A stretch of 64,000 bases of DNA from Lachancea kluyveri NRRL Y-12651 (lineage: Eukaryota > Ascomycota > Saccharomycetes > Saccharomycetales > Saccharomycetaceae): NCBI GenBank assembly GCA_000149225.2, contig CM000693.1, positions 1 through 64,000 of the forward strand, read 5' to 3'. Below the pieces are notes generated by a model. The model was not told the origin of the DNA, ran no database searches, and saw only the letters and a program-made list of their open reading frames with translations. The translations under genes were made by a program, and so were the position numbers. Below are positions 61,752 through 64,000 of the stretch, piece by piece; within the stretch, counting starts at the first letter, position 1; every line of letters starts with the position of its first letter.

Positions 61752-63512
61752 TCATCTATACTCTGAAAGTGGTTTTTTGTTACGTTTCCCGATAGCCTCC
61801 AGTTGCTTAGCCTTGGCCCTGTGTGTCTTTGGAGCGCTGCTGACCTTTACGTCACCAATTAAATCAAACACAGATAAATCTTCTTCATTCAGACGAAAAC
61901 TACTGTTACTTGACACATTATCCTCAAATAAATAAGAGTTTTCATCTCCCAGGTCACCAATGATAGCCTTCTTAGAGAGTTTTCGAGTCTTGCTCGATTT
62001 CGTAAAAGATTTGTTAGTAATATCTTTCAGCGGCATTTCTTTTGTGGATGTTTTTAATGGTGGGGTGTTTAATGCTTTCTCCTTTAGAACATTGACCTTT
62101 GAAGGTGAAAAACTTTTGGCATTGGGTGGTGAACCGGTGCCTGGTTTCAGCAGGATATATTCTTCTTTTTCAGGTTCAACACTATTTTGGATCTGTATGC
62201 TGTTTAGAGATGCACAGTCTTCATCTAATGTTTCTGGTGAGCCGCTCTTCGACTTTGATCTCGATCTTCGGCGGTTCGCAGTGACCTGAAGGTCGTGGAT
62301 ATTTGTAACCGTAGTAGCATCGACTAACTTCTCCGTGGGTCTTCTCATTTTTGCTCTTAGTGATGGCAATGTATAGTCAACAGCTTTTCCTCTGGTTCGC
62401 CTCATCCTGGATTCGATATAATCTTGGGTCGATGTTGTGGGCATTATTTCGTCAATTACTTTTTTCTTTTTTACTCTGGGTTTCATGGAATGTTTTATTT
62501 TATTTTGAGATAAATTTTGAACTTGTACGAATGGAGATTGAGGTGTCTGTGCCTTTGAAGATGCGTGTTCTGGTGATTGACACCCCAAATGGTCATTTAG
62601 ATCTTTATAAATCTCTACTCTGCTGCTGCTGCTGTTATTAGATAGCAATGGAAGTGACTCATTTTTCTTTGACTTAAGGTCGGGTATTTCTTCTGGGATA
62701 GAGTATTCAATGATTGAACTTGTAAAGTTACAAGATTCGTCTTCTTGATCTTGTTGTTCTTCTGGAAGTATCTCATTGCTTTCATGGGCGTTTTCTGCTG
62801 AATTTGATTCAATGTCTTTCAGTTCATTTTCCAAATATTCACTGGAAAAGTCAAAATCAGACGGTATAAATAAAGATTCCCTGCGTGAGCTTTTACGCCT
62901 TTTTTTCAGCGGAAGAATTTCTTCATCATTTAGCTCTATGCTGTTGTTCCTGTCGCGGAGGTTTTCTTCAGTTTCTGAAGGAATAATTCGATTTTCATTC
63001 TCATTAAATGTTATACTAGGCTTACTAGATCTTCTGCTCTCGTTCACACTTGAAGGCCTTTTCAGTATCGATCTAGGTCCATCTAAAGAAAAACAATTGT
63101 TAGTGTCATTCTGATAGCTCAGCCCCTCCTTCTTCTTCACCGTTGTGAAAATGTGAACAACCTCTTCAAATCTCTGGTAAACTCCTTTTTCCAATATCTG
63201 AAACTGGGAATTCAGCTTTTCTTTGTACTTGAGCTCGCTCATCGACAGCTTGGATCTTAGGACGACGTTTTCCTGCACCAATTCGCTGACCTTTTTTTCC
63301 ATGTCTGCAATCTTCATCATTAACGATGAGTTGGATTTTGCTAGCTGTGAGTTTTGTTGGATATAGCTGGACTTAATATTTTCAAATTGGGCCTTTTGTA
63401 GATCTATTAGATCTTGGAACTGTTGAATCTGGGGCAATTGCTCACTCGGGTTGCTGGTATTGTTACCATTTTCCGCTGGGTTCGCAGGTTTTTTCCTGAC
63501 AGATCTAGCCAT
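61752..63512 (-). CDS. SGO1: Shugoshin Sgo1
   Basis: Pericentromeric protector of cohesin Rec8 and sensor of lack of tension at kinetochores; it recruits PP2A-Rts1 and supports Ipl1/CPC localisation. 586 residues (S. cerevisiae 590). An N-terminal coiled coil (about residues 30-115, containing FQDLIDLQKAQFENIKSSYI) is the PP2A-binding and dimerisation region. A long charged, Ser/Asn-rich disordered middle follows. The basic SGO motif lies at about residues 370-395 (RRTRGKAVDYTLPSLRAKMR) and binds phosphorylated histone H2A. The order CDC21-SGO1 matches YOR074-YOR073 of S. cerevisiae. Diverges from DAD2. Confidence 0.95.
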   Translation of the reverse strand: MARSVRKKPANPAENGNNTSNPSEQLPQIQQFQDLIDLQKAQFENIKSSYIQQNSQLAKSNSSLMMKIADMEKKVSELVQENVVLRSKLSMSELKYKEKLNSQFQILEKGVYQRFEEVVHIFTTVKKKEGLSYQNDTNNCFSLDGPRSILKRPSSVNESRRSSKPSITFNENENRIIPSETEENLRDRNNSIELNDEEILPLKKRRKSSRRESLFIPSDFDFSSEYLENELKDIESNSAENAHESNEILPEEQQDQEDESCNFTSSIIEYSIPEEIPDLKSKKNESLPLLSNNSSSSRVEIYKDLNDHLGCQSPEHASSKAQTPQSPFVQVQNLSQNKIKHSMKPRVKKKKVIDEIMPTTSTQDYIESRMRRTRGKAVDYTLPSLRAKMRRPTEKLVDATTVTNIHDLQVTANRRRSRSKSKSGSPETLDEDCASLNSIQIQNSVEPEKEEYILLKPGTGSPPNAKSFSPSKVNVLKEKALNTPPLKTSTKEMPLKDITNKSFTKSSKTRKLSKKAIIGDLGDENSYLFEDNVSSNSSFRLNEEDLSVFDLIGDVKVSSAPKTHRAKAKQLEAIGKRNKKPLSEYR

Positions 63513-63736
63513 GGGTATATTCGTATGTGCAATGGAGATTGGCCTTGGTGCTGTGTTTCACTTCTTCGTTTTAAAGCTCTTTATTTTTTTGGTTGTGTGT
63601 TTGTTTATACTTTTCCCCGATGCCACAAAACGTCTAAAGCACTTTTCACGTTAACTGTTGACAAATATCAAGCATCTTTCTAATCACTACAAAATCAACA
63701 AACAAAGCACACAAGCGGTTGCTACCACCTATATCG
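63513..63736. promoter_or_regulatory. Divergent SGO1/DAD2 promoter
   Basis: 224 bases shared by two chromosome-segregation genes. No MCB box (ACGCGT) is present; CACGTT near 63650 is not a recognised SBF/MBF core. Confidence 0.45.
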
Positions 63737-64000
63737 ATGACTCTAACAGACCAAGTTGCCTCTAAAAGGCAGGAACTTGCAATGTTAAAAAAAATTAACA
63801 CATTAACGGAAAGCATGAAGCAACAGTTCGATGAACTGGCAATACAAGTTGCTAAGATGCACGACAATGCAGAAGGGGTTGCACAAGTGATGAAAAATTG
63901 GGATTCAATACTCAAGTCTATTTCACAAGCTAGTTTAAGCTTGTTGCAGTATTCCGAAGGTGACTATGAGGTTGGGAAATGGGATACTAGTAATGACAAT
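63737..64000 (+). CDS. DAD2: DASH/Dam1 complex subunit Dad2 (partial at window end)
   Basis: Subunit of the ten-protein Dam1/DASH ring that couples kinetochores to spindle microtubules. The first 88 codons are in the window and run off its right edge without a stop (S. cerevisiae Dad2 has 133 residues). The start MTLTDQVASKRQELAMLKKI and the conserved core VAQVMKNWDSILKSISQASL then LLQYSEGDYEVGKW match Dad2. The region is a coiled-coil heptad pattern. In S. cerevisiae DAD2 (YKR083C) lies next to HBS1; here UFE1, CDC21 and SGO1 stand between them, as expected for an unduplicated ancestral order. Confidence 0.95.
   Translation, partial: MTLTDQVASKRQELAMLKKINTLTESMKQQFDELAIQVAKMHDNAEGVAQVMKNWDSILKSISQASLSLLQYSEGDYEVGKWDTSNDN

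Overview
This is budding-yeast nuclear DNA (family Saccharomycetaceae). Genes are compact and almost intronless, and nearly every long ORF is a recognisable orthologue of a Saccharomyces cerevisiae gene. The right-hand order OMA1-PRP16-MRPL20-(small unknown gene)-HBS1/SKI7-UFE1-CDC21-SGO1-DAD2 interleaves two S. cerevisiae ohnologous tracks, the YKR083-YKR087 and YOR073-YOR076 neighbourhoods. There is one HBS1/SKI7 gene where S. cerevisiae has two. This points to a lineage that split before the whole-genome duplication, such as the Zygosaccharomyces/Torulaspora or Lachancea groups. I cannot name the species.

Layout. 1-11.7 kb: subtelomere-like DNA made of a direct duplication of about 6 kb. 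Each unit carries a pyrimidine-rich, core-X-like block, about 3.5 kb of diverged non-coding sequence, and an AMN1-like gene (4162-5595 and 10229-11692). 11.7-28.4 kb: a gene desert of about 17 kb holding relics. These are a decayed hAT transposase, a decayed VPS10/VTH-type sortilin gene, a C2H2 zinc-finger gene with two lesions, and four copies of a Ty1/Ty2 delta-like LTR, three of the insertions with recognisable 5-bp target duplications. 28.5-64 kb: normal gene-dense chromosome arm: NAR1, ZWF1, LRG1, ATG2, KEX2, YTP1, LAP3, OMA1, PRP16, MRPL20, an unrecognised small gene, HBS1/SKI7, UFE1, CDC21, SGO1 and the start of DAD2.

The most interesting locus is HBS1/SKI7 (56563-59408). One 5' splice site can be joined to either of two downstream branch-point/3' splice-site pairs, and both keep the reading frame. 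The proximal choice gives an 860-residue protein with a block clearly like the exosome/Ski-binding region of Ski7. The distal choice removes exactly 236 codons and gives a 624-residue protein close to Hbs1 in length and layout. One gene therefore appears to encode both ribosome-rescue/mRNA-surveillance factors by alternative splicing, a mechanism reported for Lachancea kluyveri and other fungi.

The arm genes are mostly independent housekeeping functions: cytosolic Fe-S assembly, pentose phosphate entry, Rho1 control, autophagy, Golgi pro-protein processing, splicing, mitochondrial proteolysis and translation, ER SNARE fusion, dTMP synthesis, and centromere/kinetochore function. CDC21 has two MluI cell-cycle boxes in its promoter, as expected for an MBF target.
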